64,000 nt of DNA, from NCBI GenBank assembly GCA_019459145.1, contig JAIBEK010000033.1:1-64000 (forward strand), given 5' to 3'. The position numbers and the translations under genes are program-made. Below are positions 14,425 through 23,766 of this stretch, piece after piece. Below the pieces are notes generated by a model. That model made no database searches, had not been told where the DNA came from, and saw only the letters and a list, made by a program, of their open reading frames with translations. This DNA comes from Arenimonas sp. (GTDB taxonomy: Bacteria > Pseudomonadota > Alphaproteobacteria > Rhizobiales > Rhizobiaceae). The first letter of the stretch is position 1. Every line of letters begins with the position of its first letter.

Positions 14425-16971
14425 CTAGAGTTCCCTGAGAACCGGAGCCGCCTTCTGTCCGAGAATTCGCCAGGTGCCGGCGAGCCCGATGCCGATCGTC
14501 GTCACGAGCGACAGCAGTATCGTCGCCAGCGCCACATCCGGCAGGAAACTCGATGGCAGCCGCATGATCTGGCTCAGCACGAACCAGGCGACCCCGCCAC
14601 CGGCCAAAAGGGCGAAGCAGGCGGTCGCTGCCCCCAGCAGGAAGTATTCGTAGGTGAAGGCCCGGATCAGCATGGCCCGCGTGGCGCCCAGCGTCTTCAG
14701 CACCACGGCATCGTGCGTGCGGGCGCGATTGCCGGCGGCAAGCGCTCCGGAAAGCACGAGGATCGAGGCGACGAGGGCGATTGCCGCGGCGGCACGAATA
14801 GCCGTCGCCAACTGGCCGACCAGCCGGTCGACCACGTCGAGCGCGTCCTTGACCCGCACGCTGGTGATGGTCGGGAAGGTCCGGGTCACGGCTTTCAGGA
14901 TGGCGGCTTCCTCGGCCGCCCCGGCGCTCGTGTCGGTCAGTGTCGCCAGCCAGGCATGGGGGGCGCCGGCAAAGGTGTTGGGCGAGAACACCATGACGAA
15001 ATTGATCGACAGGCTCTCCCACTCGACCTTGCGAAAATTGGCGATCTTGGCGGTGATGTTGCGGCCGAGCACGTTGACGGTCACGGTGTCGCCGAGTTTC
15101 AATCCGAGTTCGCCGGCCTCCTCGGCTGAAAACGAAACGAGCGGTTCGCCAGCATAGTCTGCCGGCCACCACTCTCCCTCGATGACGGATGCGTTGTCCG
15201 GCACCGTTTCTGCATAGGTGATGCCGCGGTCGCCGCGAAGCACCCAACGGCCTTCGGGTGGCACGTCCATCTTGGCGACATCCGTATCGTTGAACGCGAG
15301 GATGCGTCCGCGCAGCATGGGAACTTCCACCAGCTTGCCGTTTTTCGACTGTCCTTGGACGACCGAACGGAAGCCTTCGATCTCGCTCTTCTGGATGTCG
15401 ATGAAGAAGAAATTCGGCGCGCGCTCCGGCAGGTTGGCGCTGAGTTCGCGGCGCAGATTGCCGTCAATCAGCGCCAGCGCGACGAGCAGGCTCAAGCCCA
15501 GGCCGAGCGACAGGGTGACGGCGGGCGTCAGGGCGCCGGGTCGGTGGATGTTGCCGATCGCCAGCCGAAGCGCCGCGGAGGGCACATGCGGGCTACGCCG
15601 CGCCAGATAGGCAATGCCCAGGGCGACCAGACGCAGGAGAAGGAAGCCGGCCGCCATGGCGACGAGGAAGACCGTCGCAATGCGTCGTTCCTCCGAGGTC
15701 AGGATCGCCAGGGCGGCCAGACCGCCAAGGCAAAGGGCAGTGGCAGCGAGATAGGGCCAGGACGGCCAGCCGCGCGGCTCGAAACCCTGCTCGCGGAAGA
15801 GGGCGGTCGCCGGCACCTGTCGGGCGTGACCGAGGGGCAGGATGGCGAATGCCAGCGTGACGAGAATTCCGAACAGGGCGGCGAGCAGAAGGGCGCCGGG
15901 ATAGAGCGTCGGTTCCGTCGAGATCGGAAGGAAGCCGGCGAGATAATAGGAGGCCACCAGGGGGGCGATGGCGCCGAGCACGAGGCCGGCCAGGATGCCG
16001 ATCGCGGCAACAATGGTGATCTGGAAGAAATAGACCATGACGACGACCGAAGCCGGCGCGCCGAGGCATTTCAGTGTGGCGATGACGGTACGCTTGGAGT
16101 CGAGGAATGCGCGCACGGCATTGGCCACGCCGACGCCGCCGACCACCAGCGCCGTCAGGCCGACCAGCGTCAGGAACTGGGAAAAGCGTTCGATATTCTC
16201 GGTGAGAGACGGAGCGGCGCGGTCGCTGGTGCGGATCGACCAGCCGGCATTCGGCAATGTGCTTTCGGCTTGTCCGCGGATCTCCTCCGGTGAGGGGGCG
16301 GGGGCTGTGAGCCGGACCTTGTAGGCGTGCTCGACAAGACTGCCGGTTTCAACCAGTCCGCTGGCCTTCAGGGCTTCGCGGCTGGTTATCAGCCGGGGTG
16401 CAAAGCCGAAGCCGTCGGAGATCGCGTCCGGTTCGGTTGCGATCGAGCCGGCGATGACGAAGCGCGCCTTGCCGATCAGTATCTCGTCGCCGACTTCAAG
16501 GCCAAGTCGCTCCAGCAACAGAGGGGCGGCGACCGCGCCGAAACGGCCGTCGCTTGCGGCGACAAGTTCGCTCAAGGGGCGGGCCGGTTCCGCCACGAAC
16601 GTGCCGTAGAGCGGGTAGGCGCCGTCGACCGCCTTGACCTCGACCAGCGACTGGTCCGACCCGTCCGGCAGGCGTGCCATGGAGCGCAGCACGGTCGACA
16701 CGGAAATGTCTCCCAAGCCCTCGAGGAAGCCGATCTCCTCGCCACTGGCCTCGCGGTTGTTCAACTCGAAGCGCACGTCGCCGGCGAGCAGGGTGCGCCC
16801 CTCCGAGGCGATGGAGCCGGTAATCGCGGTTGCGACCGAATTGACGGCGGCGATGGCGCCGGTGCCGAGAGCGATGCAGGCCAGGAAAATGTAAAAGCCC
16901 TTCAGCCCGCCGCGCAGTTCACGCAGGGCTATCCGAAAGGCAGTCGAGGCTCTCGTCCTGAAGCGCATCAT
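14425..16971 (-). CDS. ABC transporter permease, FtsX/YbbP-type
   Basis: Protein of 848 residues with an N-terminal membrane segment (GLKGFYIFLACIALGTGAIA, about 24-45), a large periplasmic domain (about 50-250), three membrane segments (about 260-390, e.g. LTLVGLTALVVGGVGVANAV), further segments and a second periplasmic domain (about 490-700), then a closing FtsX-type set (about 715-840, AIRAAAAIALVASILVLSGA and ALATILLSLVTTIGIGLA). This two-FtsX layout is that of YbbP, which with YbbA and the esterase TesA forms a complex that probably extracts hydrophobic compounds from the membrane. Its ATG overlaps the stop codon of the ATPase gene. No terminator was identified after it. Confidence 0.9.
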   Translation of the reverse strand: MMRFRTRASTAFRIALRELRGGLKGFYIFLACIALGTGAIAAVNSVATAITGSIASEGRTLLAGDVRFELNNREASGEEIGFLEGLGDISVSTVLRSMARLPDGSDQSLVEVKAVDGAYPLYGTFVAEPARPLSELVAASDGRFGAVAAPLLLERLGLEVGDEILIGKARFVIAGSIATEPDAISDGFGFAPRLITSREALKASGLVETGSLVEHAYKVRLTAPAPSPEEIRGQAESTLPNAGWSIRTSDRAAPSLTENIERFSQFLTLVGLTALVVGGVGVANAVRAFLDSKRTVIATLKCLGAPASVVVMVYFFQITIVAAIGILAGLVLGAIAPLVASYYLAGFLPISTEPTLYPGALLLAALFGILVTLAFAILPLGHARQVPATALFREQGFEPRGWPSWPYLAATALCLGGLAALAILTSEERRIATVFLVAMAAGFLLLRLVALGIAYLARRSPHVPSAALRLAIGNIHRPGALTPAVTLSLGLGLSLLVALALIDGNLRRELSANLPERAPNFFFIDIQKSEIEGFRSVVQGQSKNGKLVEVPMLRGRILAFNDTDVAKMDVPPEGRWVLRGDRGITYAETVPDNASVIEGEWWPADYAGEPLVSFSAEEAGELGLKLGDTVTVNVLGRNITAKIANFRKVEWESLSINFVMVFSPNTFAGAPHAWLATLTDTSAGAAEEAAILKAVTRTFPTITSVRVKDALDVVDRLVGQLATAIRAAAAIALVASILVLSGALAAGNRARTHDAVVLKTLGATRAMLIRAFTYEYFLLGAATACFALLAGGGVAWFVLSQIMRLPSSFLPDVALATILLSLVTTIGIGLAGTWRILGQKAAPVLREL

Positions 16972-17681
16972 GCCGTCAGGACTTCCGAACGGCGTTCCGG
17001 CACCGCAGCGTCAGCCGCGATCTGGCCCGATGCGACGCGCACCTGGCGCGAGCAGCGGGAGGCGAGCGCAAGGTCATGGGTGACCAGCACCAGCGTCATG
17101 CCGCGTTCGGCCTGCTGGGCAAAAAGCAGGTCGGCGATCTGGCGGCCCGTCTCTGTGTCGAGGTTGCCGGTCGGCTCGTCGGCGATGAGGACGGCCGGCG
17201 AGGGAGCGAGCGCGCGGGCAATCGCGACGCGCTGCTGTTCGCCGCCGGAGAGCTGGCCCGGATAGTGGCCGAGCCGCTCCCCCAGGCCTACGGCCTCGAG
17301 TTCGCGTCGGGCGATGTCGAAGGGATTGCGGACATTGGCCAGCTCGAGCGGAATGGCGACATTCTCGAGGGCGGTCATGTTGGCGATCAGATGGAAGGAC
17401 TGGAAGACGATGCCGATGTTTTTGCCGCGAAAATCGGCAAGGGCATCTTCGCCGAGATCGTGCAAGGGCGCGCCATTGACGTGGATTTCGCCGGTGTCGA
17501 GCCGTTCGAGGCCCGCAAGCACCATCAGCAGCGTGGACTTGCCCGAGCCGGACGGGCCGACGATGCCGACGGCTTCGCCTTCGCCGATCCTGAGGTCGAT
17601 GTTCTTGAGGACATGAACGGATGCGGCCGCATTGCCCAGTGTGAGGTCGGCCTTCTTCAGTTCGATAATGGTTTTTATCAC
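16968..17681 (-). CDS. ABC transporter ATP-binding protein, YbbA-type
   Basis: Protein of 237 residues. The GTG start (VIKTIIELKKADLTLG) fits the family and has AGGGCGAG upstream; a TTG start 11 codons earlier is less likely. Walker A is GPSGSGKST near residue 42, the Q-loop lies in GIVFQSFHLIANM, the signature is LSGGEQQRVAIARAL near 145, Walker B is VLIADEPTGNLD and the H-loop is VTHD. It belongs to the LolD/MacB class that powers permeases of the FtsX type, and it is coupled by ATGA to such a permease. The divergent neighbour encodes a TesA-like esterase, the same trio as ybbA-ybbP-tesA in Escherichia coli. Confidence 0.92.
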   Translation of the reverse strand: MIKTIIELKKADLTLGNAAASVHVLKNIDLRIGEGEAVGIVGPSGSGKSTLLMVLAGLERLDTGEIHVNGAPLHDLGEDALADFRGKNIGIVFQSFHLIANMTALENVAIPLELANVRNPFDIARRELEAVGLGERLGHYPGQLSGGEQQRVAIARALAPSPAVLIADEPTGNLDTETGRQIADLLFAQQAERGMTLVLVTHDLALASRCSRQVRVASGQIAADAAVPERRSEVLTA

Positions 17682-17758
17682 TCGTGCTCGCCCTATATAG
17701 GTGAGGCGAAGCAAGCTTCGCGCGCCGTTGCAGCTTATGCCAATCTAGGAAAGGCCCG

Positions 17759-18406
17759 ATGAGATTTAAAGCGACGCTCCTTCATTTCGCCGTGATTGCC
17801 GGCGGTATCCTCGCATCCGGGTTGACTGTGGCGGCCGAACCGGTCCCGTTGGTGGGTTTTGGCGACAGCCTGATGGCAGGCTACCAGCTGCCGCAGGAGG
17901 ACGCCCTGCCGGTCCGTCTGGAAAAGGCCCTGGTTGCGGAGGGCGCCGAGGTCAAGATCGCCAATGCCGGCGTTTCCGGCGATACCAGTGCGGCAGGGCT
18001 GGCAAGAGTTGACTGGTCGGTTCCCGACGGAACGAAGGGCGTCATCCTGGAGCTCGGTGCCAATGACGCATTGCGCGGGATTGCGCCGGAAGAAACCGAA
18101 AAGAACCTCGAGGCGATCATCGGCAGGCTGAAGGATCGTGGCATTGCGGTCCTGCTCGTCGGCATGCTGGCTCCGCCGAATATGGGTGCCGACTATGCGG
18201 CGCGTTTCAACCCGATCTATCCGAAGCTTGCCGAACGGCACGGGCTGGCCTTCTACCCGTTCATCCTCGACGGCGTGGTCACGCGCCCGGAGATGCAGCT
18301 CGAGGATGGCATGCACCCGAATGCCGACGGGATCTCGATCATGGTCGAGCGTATGCTGCCTGTCGTCCGGGACTTTGTGAAGACCATCCGGGACACGCCC
18401 AATTAG
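17759..18406 (+). CDS. tesA: TesA-type periplasmic arylesterase/lysophospholipase
   Basis: Protein of 215 residues with a signal peptide (LLHFAVIAGGILASGLTVAA, cleavage near residue 27). SGNH-hydrolase blocks are all present: block I GFGDSLMAGY with the catalytic Ser near residue 36, block II with Gly in NAGVSGDTSAAG, block III GANDALRG, and block V DGMHPNADG with the catalytic Asp and His near 185-188. TesA hydrolyses acyl esters and acyl-CoA in the periplasm. It is transcribed divergently from the YbbA/YbbP genes with 77 bases between starts, which implies a shared control region and a shared function. Confidence 0.92.
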   Translation: MRFKATLLHFAVIAGGILASGLTVAAEPVPLVGFGDSLMAGYQLPQEDALPVRLEKALVAEGAEVKIANAGVSGDTSAAGLARVDWSVPDGTKGVILELGANDALRGIAPEETEKNLEAIIGRLKDRGIAVLLVGMLAPPNMGADYAARFNPIYPKLAERHGLAFYPFILDGVVTRPEMQLEDGMHPNADGISIMVERMLPVVRDFVKTIRDTPN

Positions 18407-18472
18407 GGACTTGCGTGGCCGGGCATTGCGTGATTCGCTGTGTGCATCTGCAAAAGATTCGGGGAGCTCGCT

Positions 18473-19066
18473 ATGCCGAGATTATTCACTGCCCTCGAAA
18501 TTCCCCGAAGCGCGGCCTTGAGCCTCTCCCTTCTGCGCGGCGGTCTGCCGGGTGCACGTTGGATCGATGTGGAGAATTACCACATCACCCTGCGCTTCAT
18601 CGGCGACGTGGATGGCCGCACCGCCGACGAGATCGTCGATCGGCTGGATCGGATCGACCGTCCCGAATTCACGCTGAGCCTGAATGGGATCGGCTCGTTC
18701 GGTTCCAAGAAACCGCACTCCATCTGGGCCGGCGTTTCGCCGGCGCCGGAAATGTTTGCCCTGCAAGCCGAGATCGAGCGCATCTGCCAGCGGATCGGCC
18801 TGCCGCCCGATCCGCGCAAGTTCATGCCCCATGTGACGCTGGCCCGCCTGAAGACATGCCGTGTCGATGACGTGGTCCACTATCTTGCCGGACGCGGCGA
18901 TTTCCATACGGCACCGTTCCTGGCCAGCCGTTTCGTCCTCCTGTCCTCGAAGGAATCCGTCGGTGGCGGCCCCTACCTGACCGAGGAAGTGTTTCCGCTC
19001 CATGAGGCCCGCTCGGCCTCGAGCTTTGCGACAATGGAGCTGCAACCGCTGAAGAGCATGTTGTAG
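18473..19066 (+). CDS. thpR: RNA 2',3'-cyclic phosphodiesterase (2H family)
   Basis: Protein of 197 residues, started at the ATG preceded by GGGGAG and giving the family N-terminus MPRLFTALEIP. The two signature motifs of 2H phosphoesterases are visible, HITL (in YHITLRFIGDV, near residue 36) and HVTL (in MPHVTLARLK, near residue 120). The enzyme opens 2',3'-cyclic phosphates on RNA to 2'-phosphates. Its last 94 bases overlap, tail to tail, the 3' end of the phosphatase gene on the other strand. Confidence 0.9.
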   Translation: MPRLFTALEIPRSAALSLSLLRGGLPGARWIDVENYHITLRFIGDVDGRTADEIVDRLDRIDRPEFTLSLNGIGSFGSKKPHSIWAGVSPAPEMFALQAEIERICQRIGLPPDPRKFMPHVTLARLKTCRVDDVVHYLAGRGDFHTAPFLASRFVLLSSKESVGGGPYLTEEVFPLHEARSASSFATMELQPLKSML

Positions 19067-19479
19067 ACGTCGCGGAAACCCGCGATCCCACCGTAATAGG
19101 GATCCGGAACCTCGATGTCGCCACCGAGCGCGTAAGCGCCGAAAAGGGCGATGGTCGCCGCCGTCTCGCGCGGTGCCATGCCCTGGAGATGGCGCAGATT
19201 GGCGTGATCCATGGCGAGGATCAACTCGAAACGGTCGAAATCCGAGGCCTCGACGCGTCTGGCACGCAAATCGGACAGATCGATGCCGTGCTCGCGGGCG
19301 ACCTGCACGGAGCGGGTGTCCGGCGGATAGCCGATATGCCATCCGCCCGTGCCGGCCGAATCGGTGGGATAGTCGTGGGCTCTGCCGTTCTCGGTCGTGA
19401 TGTGACGGAAAATTCCCTCGGCCAGCGGAGAGCGGCATATATTGCCGAGGCAGACGAAAAGCACGGGAAAGGGTTTCAT
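18973..19479 (-). CDS. Low-molecular-weight protein-tyrosine phosphatase
   Basis: Protein of 168 residues, started at [18 protein letters not shown]; a reading 21 codons longer crosses the opposite gene's start. The phosphate-binding loop CLGNICRS (Cys near residue 10) and the general-acid segment VPDPYYGG (Asp near 132) are intact. Such enzymes dephosphorylate protein tyrosines; in rhizobia, relatives often regulate exopolysaccharide kinases, but nothing here ties this one to that role. The C-terminal tail beyond the usual end ([15 protein letters not shown]) is encoded in the region overlapping thpR. It is divergent from the pterin dehydratase gene, with 32 bases between starts. Confidence 0.9.
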   Translation of the reverse strand: MKPFPVLFVCLGNICRSPLAEGIFRHITTENGRAHDYPTDSAGTGGWHIGYPPDTRSVQVAREHGIDLSDLRARRVEASDFDRFELILAMDHANLRHLQGMAPRETAATIALFGAYALGGDIEVPDPYYGGIAGFRDVYNMLFSGCSSIVAKLEAERASWSGNTSSVR

Positions 19480-19511
19480 TGGTCTTCCGTGGGAAACGAG
19501 AGAAGGTGTCG

Positions 19512-19814
19512 ATGAAATACGAAAAACTCGACCAGGCGGCAATCGGGGAACGGATGCTCGCCTTGACCCAATGGTCGCTGTCGCCCGACGGCACGGCCAT
19601 CAGCCGTCGTTTCGTCTTTGCCGATTTCGCCGAAGCCTTTGCCTTCATGACCCGTTCGGCGCTTATCGCCGAACGGCTCGATCATCATCCGGAATGGTCC
19701 AATGTCTATCGCCACGTCGATGTGGCCTTGACCACGCATTCGGCCGGGGGTCTGACGGATCTCGATTTCAGACTGGCAAGCGCGATGGACAAGGCGGCTG
19801 GCGGGCGCGATTGA
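19512..19814 (+). CDS. phhB: Pterin-4a-carbinolamine dehydratase
   Basis: Protein of 100 residues starting [22 protein letters not shown] lies upstream. The family signature is present: [20 protein letters not shown] followed by [18 protein letters not shown], with the catalytic His pair in HHPEW and His in TTH. The enzyme dehydrates 4a-hydroxy-tetrahydropterin, recycling the cofactor of aromatic hydroxylases, although many bacteria keep it without such a hydroxylase nearby. It is a small single-domain protein of normal length, followed after 56 bases by a DUF1232 gene. Confidence 0.92.
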   Translation: MKYEKLDQAAIGERMLALTQWSLSPDGTAISRRFVFADFAEAFAFMTRSALIAERLDHHPEWSNVYRHVDVALTTHSAGGLTDLDFRLASAMDKAAGGRD

Positions 19815-19870
19815 TTTTGACGATGGGCTTCCCATATCTTGGACGGGTCCAAACGAGAGGATCGGACGCA

Positions 19871-20269
19871 ATGGACGATATCAAGATCGGTGAAATCCTG
19901 CTGCCGGGCGACGAGGAAACGCAGGAGCGACAGGAGAGCAATGTCCGGGCGAAGTTCTGGCCGACGATGAAGAAGGCGATCCGGCAGGTTCCCTTTTCGC
20001 GCGATGTGATCGCTGCCTTCTACTGCGCGACCGACCGACAGACGCCGCTTCGCGTGCGCGGCATCCTGCTTGCCGCGCTCGGTTATTTCGTCCTGCCGCT
20101 CGACGCCATTCCCGACATGTTCGCGCTGGTCGGCTTTACCGACGATATCGCCGTCCTGACCTCGGCGATCGCGCTGATCAACGGTCATATCAAGGACAGG
20201 CACTACCACGCCGCCGACGAAATGCTGTCCGACGAGGGCCAGCCGGGCAGCGCGCGGGCGCAAGGGTAA
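19871..20269 (+). CDS. DUF1232 (YkvA-like) membrane protein
   Basis: Protein of 132 residues started at MDDIKIGEILLPG. The DUF1232 domain covers about residues 55-110: TPLRVRGILLAALGYFVLPL, DAIPDMFALVGFTDD and IAVLTSAIALINGHI. This family has a short hydrophobic segment followed by a D-IPD-P/F-like turn and another helix. Its function is unknown; members are probably inner-membrane associated. It stands alone on the strand, followed by a long non-coding stretch. Confidence 0.88.
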   Translation: MDDIKIGEILLPGDEETQERQESNVRAKFWPTMKKAIRQVPFSRDVIAAFYCATDRQTPLRVRGILLAALGYFVLPLDAIPDMFALVGFTDDIAVLTSAIALINGHIKDRHYHAADEMLSDEGQPGSARAQG

Positions 20270-20595
20270 CGGGCCGCCGACGATCGCCGAGCGAGGGCGG
20301 TCAGTGAACTTTTTCCGGGTTTTGGTCTCTCAATCGAGTGGAATTCTGTCGGAGCCCAACTCTCGCCAGATTTCTTTCCTCTAGATCGCCGGGATCGAGA
20401 GAGTGCCTGAGATTGAGCCTTGCGAATGTCTCGAAATAGGGCGATTCTCGATCGGAGCCCACGGTTTGCGGCCGGAATCGTTTCGTGTTGACGGTTTGGT
20501 AACGTAAATTAAGTCATACTGAATCAAGTTTTGACGATGGAGTGTTCGGCTTCCCACAGCCGAGCGATGGATGGACAAGCAACCGGCAGGAAGAC
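20270..20595. other. Intergenic region before the IalB-family gene
   Basis: No gene or strong repeat is visible. A possible promoter begins with TTGACG at 20488-20493, followed by an AT-rich stretch (TAACGTAAATTAAG), but no good -10 box at normal spacing can be named. GCAGGAAG before 20596 is the ribosome-binding site of the next gene. Confidence 0.4.
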
Positions 20596-21099
20596 ATGTT
20601 CGTAAGAAGTAGCGTAACCGCATTGGCAATCATTCTGGCAAGCAGCACTTTGGCTGTGGCGCAGTCGCCGACGCGAATCGAGCAGTTCAAGGCATGGGGT
20701 GCTTATTCCTATAAGTCCAATGGCGGGAACGTGTGCTATGTTCTCTCCGTTCCCACTGCCAAGGAACCCGCATCGGTCAATCACGGCGACATCTTCTTCG
20801 TCGTGTCGCAAAGGCCCGGCCAGAATATTTCCTATGAGCCTCAGGCGATGATGGGTTATGCGCTCAAGGAAGGCTCCAAGGTCAACGTGACGATCGATGC
20901 GAAGAACTTCGTCATGTTCGTCAAGGACAGTTCGGCCTGGGTCGAGAATGCCGCCGAGGAGCCGGCATTGGTCGCCGCCATGAAGGGCGGCACCAATATG
21001 ACGGTCAAGGCGACCTCGGCCCGCGGAACGGGAACGAACTATACCTATTCGCTTTCCGGCATTTCGGCCGCCCTCAAGCAGATCGAGAACTGCAAGTAA
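20596..21099 (+). CDS. IalB-family secreted protein
   Basis: Protein of 167 residues with a clear signal peptide (SVTALAIILASSTLAVAQ, cleavage after AQ near residue 22). The mature part has the invasion-associated locus B layout: a WGAYSY strand, a Cys-containing NVCYVLSVP segment, VSQRPGQNISYEP, and the closing FSL-type motif YSLSGISAALKQIENCK, with a pair of Cys that may form a disulphide. IalB was named in Bartonella; most rhizobial members are periplasmic proteins of unknown role. The start was chosen at the ATG after GGCAGGAAG; an upstream frame of 18 codons looks non-coding. A terminator follows. Confidence 0.85.
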   Translation: MFVRSSVTALAIILASSTLAVAQSPTRIEQFKAWGAYSYKSNGGNVCYVLSVPTAKEPASVNHGDIFFVVSQRPGQNISYEPQAMMGYALKEGSKVNVTIDAKNFVMFVKDSSAWVENAAEEPALVAAMKGGTNMTVKATSARGTGTNYTYSLSGISAALKQIENCK

Positions 21100-21126
21100 G
21101 TCCTGCAGCTTGACGAAAATATTCAA

Positions 21127-21151
21127 GGGTCGGCGGCACGCCGGCCCTTTT
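21127..21151 (+). terminator. Rho-independent terminator after the IalB-family gene
   Basis: Eight-base-pair stem GGGTCGGC/GCCGGCCC with loop GGCAC (one G-T pair), followed by TTTT. Confidence 0.75.
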
Positions 21152-21345
21152 GCCGTTCAGCCCCGCGACCGTGTTCTCACATTCGGCGTGACGCAGGGCG
21201 AAAAAACTGCTAGAGGCCCCGCAAATGCCGGGCTGTCGGGATATCGGATCCCGCCTGGCGCGTTTTCTTAAGTTCAAGCGGGATCGGGTGCGGTCGCCAC
21301 GTCGGTGGCGAAGGTGGCACCTTTGATCGAAAGGGTTCTGACGAC

Positions 21346-22581
21346 ATGGCTGTCATGGAGAGTGTGATGGGGCAGAGCAATGCGCGCCCCGTGTCCATCG
21401 CCAAGGCTGGGGCGGAAATGCCGACCCTGATCGGTGCAAGCCGCGAGGAACTGGGCGCGATGCTGCGCGACAAGGGTGTGCCGGAGCGGCAGATCAAGAT
21501 GCGCGTCGCCCAGCTGTGGAACTGGCTCTATGTGCGCGGTGTCTCGGACTTCGACGCCATGGCCAACGTGTCCAAGGACATGCGCGAGATGCTGAAGGCC
21601 AACTTCACCATCGCCCGGCCGGAGATCGTCGAGGAGCAGGTGTCGAACGACGGCACCCGCAAATGGCTGCTGCGCTACCCGCCGCGCGGTGCCGGCCGTC
21701 CCGTCGAGGTCGAGACCGTCTATATTCCGGAAGAGGGCAGGGGTACGCTGTGCATTTCCAGTCAGGTCGGCTGCACACTGACCTGTTCCTTCTGCCACAC
21801 GGGCACGCAGCGTCTGGTGCGCAACCTGACGGCCGAGGAAATCCTCTCGCAGCTGCTTCTGGCGCGCGACCGGCTCGGCGACTTCCCCGACCGGGACGTG
21901 CCGCAGGGTGCCATGATCCCGTCGAGCGACCGCAAGATCACCAATGTCGTGATGATGGGCATGGGCGAGCCGCTCTACAATTTCGAGGAAGTGAAGAAGG
22001 CGCTGCTGATCGCGACCGACGGCGACGGCCTTTCGCTTTCCAAGCGACGCGTGACGCTGTCGACATCCGGCGTCGTTCCGGAAATCTATCGCACCGGCGA
22101 GGAGATTGGCGTGATGCTGGCGATCTCGCTGCATGCGGTGCGCGACGAGCTGCGCGACATGCTGGTGCCGATCAACAAGAAATATCCGCTGAAAGAGCTG
22201 ATCGAAGCCTGCCGCGCCTATCCGGGTCTTTCGAATGCGCGCCGCATCACCTTCGAATATGTCATGCTGAAGGACGTAAACGACAGTCTGGAGGATGCCA
22301 AGGGCTTGATCCAGCTGCTGAAGGGCGTGCCGGCCAAGATCAACCTCATTCCCTTCAATCCCTGGCCGGGTACCAACTACCAGTGCTCCGACTGGGAGCA
22401 GATCGAGAAATTCGCCGACTTCATCAACCAGGCCGGCTATGCCTCGCCGATCCGCACACCGCGTGGCCGCGACATCCTGGCTGCCTGCGGGCAGTTGAAG
22501 TCGGAGTCCGAGCGCATGCGCAAGACCGATCGCCTGGCCTTCGAGGCTATGATGATCGTCGGGCACGGCGAGGATGATTGA
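21346..22581 (+). CDS. rlmN: 23S rRNA/tRNA adenine-C2 methyltransferase
   Basis: Protein of 411 residues. The radical-SAM cluster motif CTLTCSFC lies near residues 143-150. Other family marks are the N-terminal [28 protein letters not shown] near residue 205, [25 protein letters not shown], and the C-terminal [11 protein letters not shown] and ILAACGQL, whose Cys is the methyl-carrying one. RlmN methylates A2503 of 23S rRNA and A37 of several tRNAs. The start could also be one of two ATGs 3 and 7 codons further in; GGAGAG stands before the last of them. The first is given here. Confidence 0.95.
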   Translation: MAVMESVMGQSNARPVSIAKAGAEMPTLIGASREELGAMLRDKGVPERQIKMRVAQLWNWLYVRGVSDFDAMANVSKDMREMLKANFTIARPEIVEEQVSNDGTRKWLLRYPPRGAGRPVEVETVYIPEEGRGTLCISSQVGCTLTCSFCHTGTQRLVRNLTAEEILSQLLLARDRLGDFPDRDVPQGAMIPSSDRKITNVVMMGMGEPLYNFEEVKKALLIATDGDGLSLSKRRVTLSTSGVVPEIYRTGEEIGVMLAISLHAVRDELRDMLVPINKKYPLKELIEACRAYPGLSNARRITFEYVMLKDVNDSLEDAKGLIQLLKGVPAKINLIPFNPWPGTNYQCSDWEQIEKFADFINQAGYASPIRTPRGRDILAACGQLKSESERMRKTDRLAFEAMMIVGHGEDD

Positions 22582-22713
22582 GCGGCCGGGCAAGGTGGAA
22601 CATGCGACCACGCATAAGCAGAAATCATCGCCGCATTCGTGAGGCATGAATTGATTTCACGCGACCGCCTGCCTAAGACGGATCTCGGCACATCAACACA
22701 ATGGAGGCATAGG

Positions 22714-23667
22714 ATGCGCGCCACCCTACTTGCACTTTTCGCGGCTACAGCCCTGATCCTGCCGGCCAAGGCCGAAGAGGTCACAGTCGCCGTCACGGCA
22801 ATCGTCGAACACCCGGCGCTGGATGCCGCGCGCGATGGCGTCAAGGAAGCGCTGGCCGAAGCCGGTTACAAGGAAGGTGAGAACCTCAAATTCGTCTACG
22901 AGTCGGCCCAGGGCAATCCGGGCACGGCGGCGCAGATCGCCCGCCAGTTCGTCGGCGATGCCCCGACCGTCATTGTGCCGATCTCCACACCCTCGGCCCA
23001 GGCGGTGGTTTCCGCCACCCGCGATATTCCGGTGGTGTTCACTGCCGTCTCCGATCCGCTCGGCGCCGAACTGATCAAGGATCTGCAGAAGCCCGGCGGC
23101 AACGTCACCGGTCTGTCCGACATGTCGCCGGTGGCCGATCATGTCGCCCTTATCAAGGAAATCACCCCGAACGCCAAGTCGATCGGCTTCATCTACAACA
23201 CCGCCGAGGCCAATTCGGTCTCGACACTTGCCGCCCTGAAGGCGGAAGCCGAGAAGGCCGGCCTGACCATCGTCGAATCGGTCGCCACCAAGTCGTCCGA
23301 GGTGCAGGGCGCCGCCCGCGCGCTGGTCGGTCGCGCCGACGTGATCTATGTTCCGACCGACAACACGATCGTCTCGGCCTTCGAAGCCGCTGTCGGCGTT
23401 GCCGAGGAAGCCAAGATCCCGCTTTATGCCGGTGATACCGACTCGGTGAACCGTGGTGCGCTGGCAGCCCTCGGCTTCAACTATTTCGACGTCGGCAAGC
23501 AGACCGGCGAGATCGTCGTGCGCGTCCTCAAGGGTGAAAAGCCCGGTGACATTCCGGTCCGCGTCGCCGCGGGCACCGATCTCGTGATCAACAAGAAGGC
23601 TGCCGCCAAGATGGGCGTGACTTTCCCCGAAAGCATCACCAGCCGGGCCACCAAGACGATCGAGTAA
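22714..23667 (+). CDS. ABC transporter substrate-binding protein (TrpX/YtvA family)
   Basis: Protein of 317 residues with a signal peptide (LLALFAATALILPAKA, cleavage near residue 19); GGAGG lies upstream of the ATG. The ABC_sub_bind fold is seen in VAVTAIVEHPALDAARDG, FVYESAQGNPGTAAQIAR, PTVIVPISTPSAQAV, PVVFTAVSDPLGA, IGFIYNTAEANSV and PLYAGDTDSVNRGALAALG. Close relatives in Gram-positive bacteria (TrpX) bind tryptophan or other aromatic compounds; ligands of alphaproteobacterial members are mostly unknown. It heads a three-gene operon with the permease and ATPase that follow. Confidence 0.9.
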   Translation: MRATLLALFAATALILPAKAEEVTVAVTAIVEHPALDAARDGVKEALAEAGYKEGENLKFVYESAQGNPGTAAQIARQFVGDAPTVIVPISTPSAQAVVSATRDIPVVFTAVSDPLGAELIKDLQKPGGNVTGLSDMSPVADHVALIKEITPNAKSIGFIYNTAEANSVSTLAALKAEAEKAGLTIVESVATKSSEVQGAARALVGRADVIYVPTDNTIVSAFEAAVGVAEEAKIPLYAGDTDSVNRGALAALGFNYFDVGKQTGEIVVRVLKGEKPGDIPVRVAAGTDLVINKKAAAKMGVTFPESITSRATKTIE

Positions 23668-23766
23668 TCTTCGACAAACGGGGCCGTGTTCGCGCGGCCC
23701 CGCCAACTGCCTGCGCATCATGCCGTGCTGAACCGGCGGTGCGCGGCCTACAAGGACTTGTCCACC

